DNA from: Pseudomonadota bacterium
GTDB lineage: Bacteria > Chloroflexota > UBA5177
Assembly: GCA_021324655.1 (NCBI GenBank)
Contig: JAJPIP010000032.1
Coordinates: 1 to 38,955 of the forward strand
DNA: 38,955 nucleotides
Direction: 5' to 3'
Positions 14,902 to 24,700 of the stretch are shown here, piece after piece (within the stretch, counting starts at the first letter, position 1; each line of letters opens with the position of its first letter). The notes under the pieces were generated by a model. The model was not told where the DNA came from, made no database searches, and was given only the letters and a program-made list of their open reading frames with translations. Position numbers and translations under genes: made by a program.

Positions 14902-17655
14902 CTACCGCGTCACCGCTTCGATCGCCTCGAGGAGCCGCCCGATATCGATGGGCTTCGTCAGGTAATCATCGCATCCGCTGGCCCGGGCACGTTCCTCACT
15001 GACCGTGAGGGCATCGGCCGTCACCGCAATGATCGGTATGGCATGCGTCTCCACCCGCGCCTTGATGGAGGAGGCAACGGCGAAACCGTCGATTCCCGGC
15101 AGCTGCATGTCCAGCAGGATGACATCGGGACGGTTGTCGGCCAGCCACTCCAGGGCCTCTTCACCGCTCGTCGCGCTGTGCATCGTGTGCCCGCGCGCCG
15201 TAACGGCCAGACGCATGACGTCGAGGTGGGCCGGCGTGTCCTCGACAACCAGCACGGCGAGCCGCGACGGCCCGGCACCGTTGCTCACCGGCGCGGGCTC
15301 CATCGTCTCCTCTCCCTCGCTTCGGGGCGACGTGGGCGATAGCACACCAGGCAGAACGACATGAAACGTGGCGCCCTCCCCGACGGTGCTCTCCACCCAG
15401 ACGCGCCCAGCGTGCAGCTCAACCAACTGGCGAACAATGGCCAGCCCCAGTCCGGTTCCTTGACGCGAGGCGGAGCCATCGAGGCGCTGGAACGCCTGAA
15501 AGATCCGCTCGTGATGCTCGGCTGGAATACCGGGCCCCGTGTCGCGCACGGAGATGTGGAGGTCACGCTCGTTTTCCACAGTGGGACCAACGATGACGCG
15601 AATCCGGCCACCGGACGGCGTGAACTTGACCGCATTGGCGAGCAGATTCGTGAGGATACGCAGAAACTTGTCCTCGTCGGCGTCAATGGCCCTGACCCGA
15701 CCATCGACATCGATCGACAGGGCGATCTCCTTTCCTTCCTCGGCGATCAGGGCCTCGGCGGTGGACTGGAGGTAATGGAAGGCCACGTCGGCCGCGAACG
15801 GCGCGATCTGCAGCTGCACCTGCCCGGCCTCCAGGGCGGAGAGATCGAGAATGTTACCGATCATCGCGCCCAACACCTCGCCATTGTGGGCGATGAGCTG
15901 CAGCGTCTCGCGCTGCTTGTCGGGCTCCAGGGTTGGAGCCAGGGTCGGATCCACCAGCAGGCTGGAGAGCCCGATCATCACGTTGAGCGGGCCTCGTAGA
16001 TCGTGACTCATCTGCGCCAGGAAGTCGCTCTTGGCACGATTAGCCGCCGCCAGGCGGTCGTTGGCAGCGGCCAGCTGCTCGATCTTGGTGCGCAGCTCGT
16101 CCACCAATAGATCATGCAGGCCGGCCATGGACAGCATGGGATCGATCGTCAGGGACGAGCTGAGGCTCGACATCGCCTCATCGCGAAGCTGCGCCGTCTT
16201 GATGGCGATGGCGGCCTGATTGGCGAGCGCTTCGATAAAGCTCACCACGTCCTCGTCCTCGGGCCGGAAGCGCCCCTCTTCATATGATTCGACGTCGAGG
16301 AAGCCGATGACCTCGCGATCGTAGACGATCGGCGCGACCAACTCCGAGCAGACACGGCTGTTGAAGACGACGTAGCCGGGCTCGTCGGCGACATTCGGAA
16401 CGGCCCGCGCAGTGCCGCTCTCGACCACCGCGCCCGCGATGCCTTCTCCCACCATGATGCCGGGTAGTTCGGCCAGCGTGCTTCCCTGGTGGGCGATCAG
16501 ATGCAGCGTTCCATCCTCGTGGCGCAACCCCACCGCTCCCACCGGCGCATGCAGCACGCGCAATGCCACCTGCAGCACCTGCCGGCAGACCTCCGGTACC
16601 GAGAGGGGCTCGGTGATAGCGCGGCTGATCTCCTTGATGGCGGCCAGTTGGCGGTCGTTCTGGTGATACAGCTCGCTGCGATACAGGGTCACGGACAGGA
16701 GCCGGGCAAAGCGATCCAGCAGCGGCACGTGACTTTCCAGCGGATCGAACGCCGCGGGACGACGGGCGGCGAGGCGCAGCACGCCGAGCATGCGGCCGCC
16801 GAAAACGAGCGGATAGCAAAGCACCGCTGCCGGATCTGAGCCGTCCAGGCAGAACACCCGCCACAGACCGGCGACGCCGTCCGTCAGGGACTCATCGCTC
16901 GGGCGCCAGCCCTCCCCTTGATTCCTCAGCAGGAGGGGCCCGCGGAGCGCCTCGAGGTAGCGGGTCTGCGGGGCGGTGAGCCGGAGGGCCCGTCCCCGGC
17001 GCGTGCTGTCGACCAGCGTCTCCCCTTTACCGCGCTGCTGCACCAGTTTCTCCACACGCACCGTCAGCTGCGTCACTCCCGGCTGCATGGTCATCACCGA
17101 TGCCGCGGCATCGTAGCGGAGAAAGCGCCGCAGCTCGCGCAGCGCGTGCATGTACACGTCGATCGGCTTGGTCTTGCGGAGCAGCCCATCCAGCACATCA
17201 TCCAGCAGGAGGACGCGGCGCCGTTCCAGCTCGACGGCCAGCTTTTCCGCGACCGCCCGCAGCAATCGCCGATCGGAGGAGGCAAACGGCTCGGGGCGTG
17301 CAACGGCCAGCACTCCATAGACGCGCTTCTCGCCCAGGTCGCCGTCACTCCCCGGGCTGCCCGGCCAGATCACCGGCGCCGCCAGCACCTCTCCCACCGC
17401 GATGGTGCGCTCCTCGCGCACGGCGCCGGCCAGGGCCTCGAGATCCCAGACCATCCTCCCATGCGCCTGGTGCGCCGGCTCCAGAACCCCTGCCACCGGG
17501 TCGTAGAGGGCGAGGCAGGCCCGATCTACCTCGAAAGCGGCCGCCAGACGGTGGACGACCGAGCTGTAGATCGAGCGCAGATCGCGGGCTCCGGTGAGAG
17601 TGGCCTGGAGTGTTTCCAGAAACCCGGGGATATACAGGGAGGTGGCGGGCGACAA
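14902..17655 (-). CDS. Hybrid histidine kinase with three GAF-like domains
   Basis: 917-residue soluble sensor kinase with no membrane segment. Order: three GAF-like sensor regions (roughly 20-165, 185-340 and 355-495), HisKA with phospho-acceptor H551 (MSHDLRGPLNVMIG), HATPase (about 660-775; NLLANAVKFTPSGG, DTGPGIP, GTGLGLAIV) and a C-terminal receiver with D849 (ILLDMQLPGIDGF) and a TKP lysine near the end. The third GAF (EVIGFLDVES) is the best conserved. The start is TTG at 17655, supported by AGAAGGA 7 bases upstream; no ATG is near. With the cyclase regulator next to it, the pair probably links a cytoplasmic signal to cyclic nucleotide production. Confidence 0.9.
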   Translation of the reverse strand: MSPATSLYIPGFLETLQATLTGARDLRSIYSSVVHRLAAAFEVDRACLALYDPVAGVLEPAHQAHGRMVWDLEALAGAVREERTIAVGEVLAAPVIWPGSPGSDGDLGEKRVYGVLAVARPEPFASSDRRLLRAVAEKLAVELERRRVLLLDDVLDGLLRKTKPIDVYMHALRELRRFLRYDAAASVMTMQPGVTQLTVRVEKLVQQRGKGETLVDSTRRGRALRLTAPQTRYLEALRGPLLLRNQGEGWRPSDESLTDGVAGLWRVFCLDGSDPAAVLCYPLVFGGRMLGVLRLAARRPAAFDPLESHVPLLDRFARLLSVTLYRSELYHQNDRQLAAIKEISRAITEPLSVPEVCRQVLQVALRVLHAPVGAVGLRHEDGTLHLIAHQGSTLAELPGIMVGEGIAGAVVESGTARAVPNVADEPGYVVFNSRVCSELVAPIVYDREVIGFLDVESYEEGRFRPEDEDVVSFIEALANQAAIAIKTAQLRDEAMSSLSSSLTIDPMLSMAGLHDLLVDELRTKIEQLAAANDRLAAANRAKSDFLAQMSHDLRGPLNVMIGLSSLLVDPTLAPTLEPDKQRETLQLIAHNGEVLGAMIGNILDLSALEAGQVQLQIAPFAADVAFHYLQSTAEALIAEEGKEIALSIDVDGRVRAIDADEDKFLRILTNLLANAVKFTPSGGRIRVIVGPTVENERDLHISVRDTGPGIPAEHHERIFQAFQRLDGSASRQGTGLGLAIVRQLVELHAGRVWVESTVGEGATFHVVLPGVLSPTSPRSEGEETMEPAPVSNGAGPSRLAVLVVEDTPAHLDVMRLAVTARGHTMHSATSGEEALEWLADNRPDVILLDMQLPGIDGFAVASSIKARVETHAIPIIAVTADALTVSEERARASGCDDYLTKPIDIGRLLEAIEAVTR

Positions 17656-17757
17656 CAGGATGTCCTTCTAGAGCCGGCTGACCGGCCCGGGGCGTATCGG
17701 AGATTATAGGCCCCCTTTACGCGGAAGACGTGCCGCGCGAGGGGCGGAGGACCAACA

Positions 17758-18999
17758 CTACCCGACAGTGGAGAGAACCGTCACGACGTTGAAGGGGGGA
17801 ACGGTGATGTAGACGCGACGGGCCGGCTCGGCAATCATGGTCAGGCCCTGGTACGCGTGCCCCACGCTGATGCGCGTCACCGTTCGCCCGTGAATCGGGT
17901 CGATCACCAGCACGGAGTCACGGCAGTGCGCCGGCACGCCGGTGCAGGTCTGCTGCGGGATGTAAAGGAATCCGGTGCGGTCATCGACGGCACTGTTTGC
18001 CAGATTCCGGTAGAACGGAAGGGTCCGAATCACCCGGCCGGTCCCGGCGCTTACCACAGCAACCCGCCCTGATGCTGTTGCCCCTGCCAGGACAACACCC
18101 TGCAGCGTATCAACCACCGTGGGCTCAATCTGGGAGCAATTCAGACTCACCGTACTCACGGTGGCACCGGTTGCGGCGTCCAGGGTACGTAACTCTCCAG
18201 CCCGCTGTCCGTAGCAATCTCCCGTACTCGCCACAAAGACGTGCCCAGTGTGCTTATCGAGGGTAAGTGTCCGCTCAGCGGGCGGCAGCGTGATGCTCTG
18301 GACAATAGATCCGCTCCGTGCGTCCAGCACGGAAACGCCCTGCCGGGTGGGAATGAACACGCGGTTATCACGCACATCGATCGCTAGCGGTGCGTGGATG
18401 CCTCCCGGCCCGATGCCGGCGATCGGGACCGTCCTGAGGATGGCGCCCTGCTGGATGTCGAAGGTCATGACGGACTGATAGGTGACGAGGAACAGCCGGT
18501 GGGTCCGCCCGTCCGCTCCCGCCTGGTAGAGATCACCGGCTGACAAATCGATGGTGCGAGCACCCCGCGCGCCATGGCCATTGAGGTCGAAGATGTCGAG
18601 GTATCCCTCACTCACGTTCTTGTGACGAGGATCGTAGGCGCTGATGACGAACACGAACCCGTCGGTGTCATCCACGACCAGTCCCGCCGGCACTTCGCCC
18701 AACGCCCAACTCCCCAGGTACCGGCCGGAGCGTGCATCCAACGTCGTGAGGCTGGAACGGCAGACCATACGGCCGCCCTGATTCCGCTCTCCGACGTTGA
18801 TGATGAACACATGCCCTGCCTTCTTGCTGAGCCCGATCATGGTCGGCTGGAACCCGATGTGGAGGGAACCGGGCAGTGTTGGGGGAACGGGACCGGCGTG
18901 TCCACACAGGGTTGTGGGAGGAGCCGCAATCGACGAGGCTGGGACGAACAAGAACGACGAGCTCACCACCATGGCGAGCAGACGTGCCACGAGCTTCAC
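17758..18999 (-). CDS. Secreted YVTN-like beta-propeller protein
   Basis: 413 residues with a signal peptide (MKLVARLLAMVVSSSFLFVPASSIAA, cleavage near residue 26). The mature part has about seven repeated strands of the type GHVFIIN...TLDARSGRYLGS, VFIPTRQGVSVLDARSGSIV and DSVLVIDPIHGRTV. This is the YVTN/WD-like propeller pattern. It is probably extracytoplasmic and binds another protein or a ligand; there are no enzyme motifs. Six or more cysteines (TLCG, MVCR, DCYG, NCSQ, TCTG, HCRD) could form disulfides. The start is GTG, with AGGAGG 7 bases upstream. The 102 bases before the kinase gene show no clear terminator. Confidence 0.75.
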   Translation of the reverse strand: MKLVARLLAMVVSSSFLFVPASSIAAPPTTLCGHAGPVPPTLPGSLHIGFQPTMIGLSKKAGHVFIINVGERNQGGRMVCRSSLTTLDARSGRYLGSWALGEVPAGLVVDDTDGFVFVISAYDPRHKNVSEGYLDIFDLNGHGARGARTIDLSAGDLYQAGADGRTHRLFLVTYQSVMTFDIQQGAILRTVPIAGIGPGGIHAPLAIDVRDNRVFIPTRQGVSVLDARSGSIVQSITLPPAERTLTLDKHTGHVFVASTGDCYGQRAGELRTLDAATGATVSTVSLNCSQIEPTVVDTLQGVVLAGATASGRVAVVSAGTGRVIRTLPFYRNLANSAVDDRTGFLYIPQQTCTGVPAHCRDSVLVIDPIHGRTVTRISVGHAYQGLTMIAEPARRVYITVPPFNVVTVLSTVG

Positions 19000-19108
19000 C
19001 CGGCATCCTCCTTTCCACCTTTAGAGGGAGGAAACATAGTACAGCCTGGGAGTGGGATCAATGATACGCCGAGTGAGGAGAGATGTCATCCGCGCTGTTT
19101 CGAGCGCG

Positions 19109-20209
19109 CTAGATCTCGATCTGGCCGTCCCGGGAGAACAGTTGTCCGTCGACGGTCACTTCACCGCCCTGGCGCAGGTCGTACACCATATCCCAGTGAA
19201 TGGCGGAGATGTTCCGGCCGCCGGTTTCCGGGTAGGCGCGTCCGATCGCCATATGGCAGGTGCCGCCAATCTTTTCGTCAAAGAGGACATTCTTGGTGAA
19301 ACGCTGAATGCCCGCGTTGAGCCCGAAGGCGAACTCACCGAGGCAGCGGGCGCCTTCGTCGGTATCCAGCATCTCCCGCAGATAGTCCTCGTCTGAGGTG
19401 GCGCTCGCCTCGACGATACGGCCGCCCTCGAAGACCAGCCGCACGCCGGTGACCTCACGTCCCTGGTAATAGCCGGGGTAGTTGAACTGGATGGTGCCCT
19501 CCGTCTGGTCCTCAATGGGACCGGTGAAGACCTCACCGCCGGGGAAGTTGGCATGCCCGTCGTCATTGATCCAGGTGCGGCCGGCAATACCTACGGTCAG
19601 ATCGGTCCCCGGCCCGGTGATGTGCACCGTCTTCTTGTCGGCCAGCCAATCGGCAATACGCTGCTGCCGGTCACGGACCTCTTGCCAGGCCGCAACCGGA
19701 TCGGGCTGATCGAGCAGGCCCGCTCCGTAGACAAAGTCCTCGTACTCGCGCAGCGACATCGACGCATCCTGGGCTCCGGCCGGCGTTGGGTAGGCCGTCC
19801 CCGTCCAGCGCAGCGTGCCCTCGGCGGACCGCTGCATGTAGGTCCCCATCAGGGGCTCCATGGCGTTCGCCTGGAGGGCCATCTTGCCGGGATCGACTGC
19901 CGCCAGTGACCGCGTATTACGCGGGGCCAGAATAGCGATCGAGACGTCCATCTGCTCGATCGCGGTCCGCAGGAGTGGGTCAATGAATTTCAGCTGGTCA
20001 TCGTTCGCGCAGCGGAACGTCGTCTCACGGATCTCGTCGGAGAAGAGGATCGGCGTGGGATTGCCGCCCGCCTTCAGCACTTCGGCCACCACCGCATTGA
20101 CCAGCGGCTCTCCCAGGACCTCGCTCTGGATGACGACCCAATCATTGGGGCGCACGCCGACGCAGTAGTTAACGAGAACGGACGCGAGCTTCTCAACGCG
20201 GGGATCCAT
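19109..20209 (-). CDS. Aminopeptidase, M29 (AmpS/PepS thermophilic) family
   Basis: 366-residue cytoplasmic metalloaminopeptidase that trims N-terminal residues from peptides. The two-metal site is intact: NFPGGE (E226), GEFAFGLN (E292), DEKIGGTCHMAIG (E312 and H319) and SAIHWDMV (H338, D340). The N-terminal half (PNDWVVIQSE...LKAGGNP) is typical of the family, which usually runs 360-410 residues, so this is a full-length gene. GGGAGGAG 6 bases before the ATG fixes the start. A 6-base stem (19091-19108) lies just past the stop on this strand but lacks a U-tract, so it is a weak terminator candidate at best. Confidence 0.93.
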   Translation of the reverse strand: MDPRVEKLASVLVNYCVGVRPNDWVVIQSEVLGEPLVNAVVAEVLKAGGNPTPILFSDEIRETTFRCANDDQLKFIDPLLRTAIEQMDVSIAILAPRNTRSLAAVDPGKMALQANAMEPLMGTYMQRSAEGTLRWTGTAYPTPAGAQDASMSLREYEDFVYGAGLLDQPDPVAAWQEVRDRQQRIADWLADKKTVHITGPGTDLTVGIAGRTWINDDGHANFPGGEVFTGPIEDQTEGTIQFNYPGYYQGREVTGVRLVFEGGRIVEASATSDEDYLREMLDTDEGARCLGEFAFGLNAGIQRFTKNVLFDEKIGGTCHMAIGRAYPETGGRNISAIHWDMVYDLRQGGEVTVDGQLFSRDGQIEI

Positions 20210-20453
20210 GCCTCACTCCTCCCAGTCCCGGGAGGCATCCAAGCCGCCTGCGGGACATACCACCACGATTATGCGGCTGAGCAGTGAAACCTCCGTGCCG
20301 GTCCCGGGACGGAGGCCGGTCGAGGCCGTCGAGTCGCTTGGCTATCTATCGTCGTCGAGAGGCATTTCGATCTCGGCGTCATTCACCACGTTCAACGCAT
20401 ATCGGAGACCGGCGTGCTGTACCAGCCCTGTGCCGCGCGTGTTTGGCGTGTCC

Positions 20454-20843
20454 TCACGGGAGGTTCAGCTCGGCGGGGCGCTGCGAATACCGCTCACGGC
20501 ACTCTTCCTGGCGGCAGGTCAGGACGATCCCATGCTCCGGATTAACCTCACGGACCGCGCTGAGCGGAATGAAGAGATCGTGATCATTCTCCAGGCGCAT
20601 CTCACGTAGCGCCCTGACCTGCATGTAGCCGGCGGCCCCTTCGAACATCTGCTGATTACCGGACACCGGGCCATAGTCACCGATCGCGAACTGGGAAGCC
20701 GGTACATAGCCATGGGCCGGTGTCTCGGCCCACACTTCAGCAACCTGTCCCAGAGACTCACCATCCTGCGATTGGACAGGAGTCCCCAACGGAATCGATG
20801 CGGCGTCAATGCGGTGTTCTGAGCGTGGGGGAATCGTCATCAT
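20454..20843 (-). CDS. PRC-barrel-like domain protein
   Basis: 129 residues. The first third (IPLGTPVQSQDGESLGQVAEVWAE) is the PRC-barrel/DUF2171 pattern, a small beta domain found in ribosome-maturation and photosystem-assembly proteins and in many stress-related proteins. The rest (FIPLSAVREVNPEHGIVLTC) completes the barrel. Two cysteines near the end (TCRQEEC) might bind metal. GAGG lies 3 bases before the first ATG and 6 before the second (20840), so the second may be the real start. Function is unknown. The 244 bases between this gene and the M29 gene hold no convincing feature. Confidence 0.6.
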   Translation of the reverse strand: MMTIPPRSEHRIDAASIPLGTPVQSQDGESLGQVAEVWAETPAHGYVPASQFAIGDYGPVSGNQQMFEGAAGYMQVRALREMRLENDHDLFIPLSAVREVNPEHGIVLTCRQEECRERYSQRPAELNLP

Positions 20844-20964
20844 AAACCTCTGTTGCTCTGTCCCGGCCTCAACGGCAAGGGGATCGGGTTGATTGTGAGG
20901 GGTGGCAAGATGAGGGCCAGCGCGGGGAAACCGCGCGCCAGGACGGCCCCAACCGGCGAATGAC

Positions 20965-21000
20965 CATAAAGAAAGAGCCCTGCGTCGTCGGCAGGGCTCC
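20965..21000 (-). terminator. Rho-independent terminator after the SRPBCC gene
   Basis: On the minus strand a perfect 9-base stem, GAGCCCTGC / GCAGGGCTC, with a 7-base loop (20976-21000 on the plus strand) is followed by TTTCTTTATG. It lies 19 bases past the SRPBCC stop. This is the only canonical intrinsic terminator I found. Confidence 0.85.
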
Positions 21001-21018
21001 CTCCGGACGGCTGTTCGG

Positions 21019-21483
21019 CTACGACGTGTGGGTCTGGTTCACCTGACCCCGCCAGGCACCGGTCGGCGCGCCGCGCGCCTCAATGAACTCCTTGAAGTTC
21101 TTGAGATCCTGATCGACCTGGCGGTCGTCGAATCCGAGCATGCTGCCGATATTCTCGGTCACGCCCTCCGGCTGCCACTCAATCTGCAAGGTGACACGGG
21201 TCTCATCGGGACCCAGGCGGTTGAAAGTGACGACTCCCGAATTGGGCTGGCCGGAGATGCTCTTCCAGGCGATCTTCTCGTCCGGAATCTGCTCGGTGAT
21301 TTCCGCATCCCACTCCTGGGTCTTGCCGTTCACGTCGACGACCCAGTGCAGCCGCTTGTTGTCGAGCTGACGCACGCTCTTGACGCCCTCCATGAACTTC
21401 GGAAAAGACTCGAACTGCGTCCACTGATCGTACGCGGTTCGCACCGGCACGTTGACGTCGATCGACTTCGTAATATCTGCCAT
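21019..21483 (-). CDS. SRPBCC-family cyclase/dehydrase-like protein
   Basis: 154-residue cytoplasmic protein of the START/Bet v 1-like (SRPBCC, polyketide cyclase/dehydrase) superfamily, which makes a deep hydrophobic pocket. Seen: SIDVNVPVRTAYDQWTQFESFPKFMEGV at the N-terminus, WVVDVNGKTQEWDAEITEQIPDEKIAWKS and GVVTFNRLGPDETRVTLQIEW. This form, ending in a long helix (DLKNFKEFIEAR), is common next to stress and gas-vesicle genes but has no fixed role. ATG 21483 follows GAGAGGGG, whereas a 42-residue extension to 21609 has no support. A strong terminator follows the gene. The 260 bases upstream presumably hold its promoter, but I cannot point to one. Confidence 0.85.
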   Translation of the reverse strand: MADITKSIDVNVPVRTAYDQWTQFESFPKFMEGVKSVRQLDNKRLHWVVDVNGKTQEWDAEITEQIPDEKIAWKSISGQPNSGVVTFNRLGPDETRVTLQIEWQPEGVTENIGSMLGFDDRQVDQDLKNFKEFIEARGAPTGAWRGQVNQTHTS

Positions 21484-21743
21484 TACCTGGCCCCTCTCTG
21501 GTACCGCGTGACTCACTATTCGCGGCCCACCAATTCGGGTGCATGTTCCGTGCCCACCGCTCTTACGAGCGGGAAGCGCTTGTGCTGTTTTGGCACCTCG
21601 TCGATGCATCGCCGTCCGTCATCGTCCCCTTGCATGAGCCACCCCAGCCGGCATATCCGGCGGCGTCTGCGCCTCCGTCCTCATCGGTCACCAGGCGCAC
21701 CATAGCCCACTTTCGCGTGAGGCCGTCGGAGACACTGTCAGGT

Positions 21744-24700
21744 CTACGACGCAGAGACCGGATCATTCACGCCGGCCTCTCGCTCGATGACAAGAGCCGG
21801 CACTCCGCTCTGGGTTACGTGGTTGTTGAAGCGGACCACGTCCTCCTGGACGATCTGCCGGAATCTCTGGATCTGCTCGTCAATCCTCGCGGAGAGATTG
21901 TCGTACACGTCGTAGGCACCGGCGCTGGGGCGCGCGTCGGCGCTGTCGATGAAGTAGGAGAGCAGCGCCAGCTTCAGGTTCAGGCGATCCTGGCGCGCGT
22001 GCAGTGGGCTCTCGGGATCGGGATCGATGAGGGCATCCTCCACCGCCTTGAGCGCGTCTCTCGCCGCTTTCGCCAGGCGCTGACCTTCTTCGTCGCCGTG
22101 CCGCGTCAGCCGCGACTCCCATCCCTTGATCTGCTCCAGGAGATCGCGGATGGCATTGATGGTCCGGTGCGTCTCGGAGAGCTTGTCGCGCACCTTGAGG
22201 AGGAGATCGAACTGGGCCCGTAGATCCTCTGCAGTGGCCGGCACTCGCGGATCTTCGGTGATCTCGAAGCTCTGCGTCAGCGTCGTGCCGTCGACCGCGA
22301 GACGGACCTGGTAGCGACCCGGAAGGACCGCCGGACCGGCCAGCTGATCCTCGGTCGATTTGTCACCCGGCACCTTGACGGCATCCTGGAGACGCAGGTT
22401 CCAGACGAAGCGGTTCACGCCGGCGGCAACCGGCACCCGCGGCTCCTTCGTTTCCTCCTTCACCACGTTGAGTGGCTCCCCTTCCAGCCCTTCCTGTCCC
22501 TCGGCCAGCACCTGCTCGGTGACGGTCGGTTCGGACGGAGCCGGCTTCGCCTTGCTGGTGAAGCGGCGCAGTTCATTGCCGGCCTCGTCCAGGAAGGTCA
22601 GCGTCGCCTCGCCCTTCGGCTCCTCCGGCAGGTAGTAGCTGACGATGACGCCATTGGGCGGGTTCTGGCCGGCGTCGAGGAGCCGCTCCTCGGTCGTGCC
22701 GTCCGGCGCTTCCGCCTGGCGAAAGCCGACGACCAGCGTGCCGACGCGACGGTAAGAGACGCCCGGGAACGGCTTGCGGTCGTAGCCCTGGTAGGTCCGG
22801 AAACGCATGGTGGGGCGCGGCGCGTACAGCGTCGTCCCGTCCGGCCGGCCGCGCTCGGCGATCTGTCGCAGCGGCGTCACGTCGTCGAGGCTCCAGAAGG
22901 ATCGGCCGTGGGTGGCGGCAAGCAGGTCATCCCCTTTGAAGTGCAGGTCGTAGATGGGACAGACCGGGAGGTTGCCCTGCAGGCGCTGCCACTGGGCGCC
23001 GTCGTCGAAGGAGACGTAGACGCCTGTCTCGGTGCCGGCCACCAGCAGACCACGGCAGCCCGGGTCCTCGCGCACAACGCGCGTGAACTCACCCTCCGGA
23101 ATCCCGCCGGTGATCTTCTGCCACGTCTGACCGTAGTCCGCGGTCTTGTAAAGGTACGGTTTGGTGTCGTCCCACTTGTAGCGCGTGGCGGCGATATACG
23201 CGGTGCCCGGCTGGTGGCGAGAGACGTCGAGCGTGCTGATCAGGGCCCACTCGGGAAGGTCGGGCGGCGTGATGTTCTGCCAGCTCTTCCCGCCGTCGCG
23301 CGAAATCTGCACCAGCCCGTCGTCGGTCCCGACCCAGAACTCTCCCCGCTGATGCGGTGACTCGACAAAGGCGAAGATCGTCCCGTAGACCTCAGCGCCG
23401 GTGTTGTCCTTGGTGATCGGCCCGCCGGACGGCTGCTGCTTCGAGACGTCGTTGCGCGTCAGGTCGGGACTGATCTCCTCCCAGCTCATTCCACCGTTCG
23501 TGCTCTTGAGCAGCTGGTTCGAGCCGACGTACAGCACGTTGGGATCGAAGGGGGAGATCTCGACGGGAAACGTCCACTGGAAGCGGTAACGCAAGCCGGA
23601 GGCCGATTCCCCCATCCCCATGTCTTCCGGATAGACGGTGATGTTCTGCTCCTGGCCGGTGCGATGGTCGTACCGGTAGAGCAGGCCGTTGCCGAAGCCG
23701 CTGCCGATGGCGCCGCCGTAGACGATGTTGGGATCGTCCGGCTTGACGGCGATGTAGCCACTCTCGCCGCCGCCCGGCTCGTACCAATCCTCCATACTGA
23801 TCACGCCGTTGACGGAGCGGCTCTTGATACTGATCGCCGTGTTGTCCTGCTGTGACCCGTAGACGCGGTAGGGCAGTTGGTTGTCGGTGGTGACGTGATA
23901 CATCTGCGCGGTGGGCTGGTTGTACAGGGTCGACCAGGAGAGCCCTCCGTTGTAGGAGACGCAGGCACCACCGTCGTTCCCCTCGATCATCCGCAGTGGA
24001 TCCTGGGGATCGATCCACAGATCGTGATTGTCGCCGTGTGGCGTGGGCACCGGGTTAAAGGTCACGCCCCCGTCGATGGAGCGCCAGCACTGGATATTGA
24101 GCACCCAGAGCACGTCGGCATCCCGCGGATCGGCGTAGATATGCATGTAATACCAGGCCCGCTGGCGCAGATCCCCCTGCTCACTGAGGCGCTGCCAGGT
24201 TTCACCCCCGTCGTCGGAGCGGAAGAGAGCGCCATCCGTGGCTTCGACGAGGGCCCAGATCCGGCCCGGCTGCGAAGGGCTGACGGCGACGCCGATCTTC
24301 CCCTTGACCCCGGTGGGAAGACCCGGGCGCCCGGTCAGTTCCTCCCACGTGTCCCCGCCGTCGGTCGAACGGAAGAGGCCGCTCCCGGGACCACCGCTGA
24401 TCAGACTGAAGGGAGTGCGCTGCGCCTGCCAGAGGGAGGCATAGAGGATCCGGGGATTGGTGGGATCCATGACGAGATCGGCGGCGCCGGTGCGATCGTC
24501 GCGATAGAGGATCTTCTCCCACGATTTGCCCCCGTCGCGGCTGCGGAAGATGCCGCGCTCGTCATTCGGGCCCCAGGCATGCCCGAGAGCTGCCACGTAC
24601 AGGAGATCAGGGTTGGTGGGGTGGACGCGAATCTTGGCGATTTGCCGGGTGTCGGCCAGACCCACGTTGGCCCAGGTTTTTCCGCTGTCGGTCGACTTGT

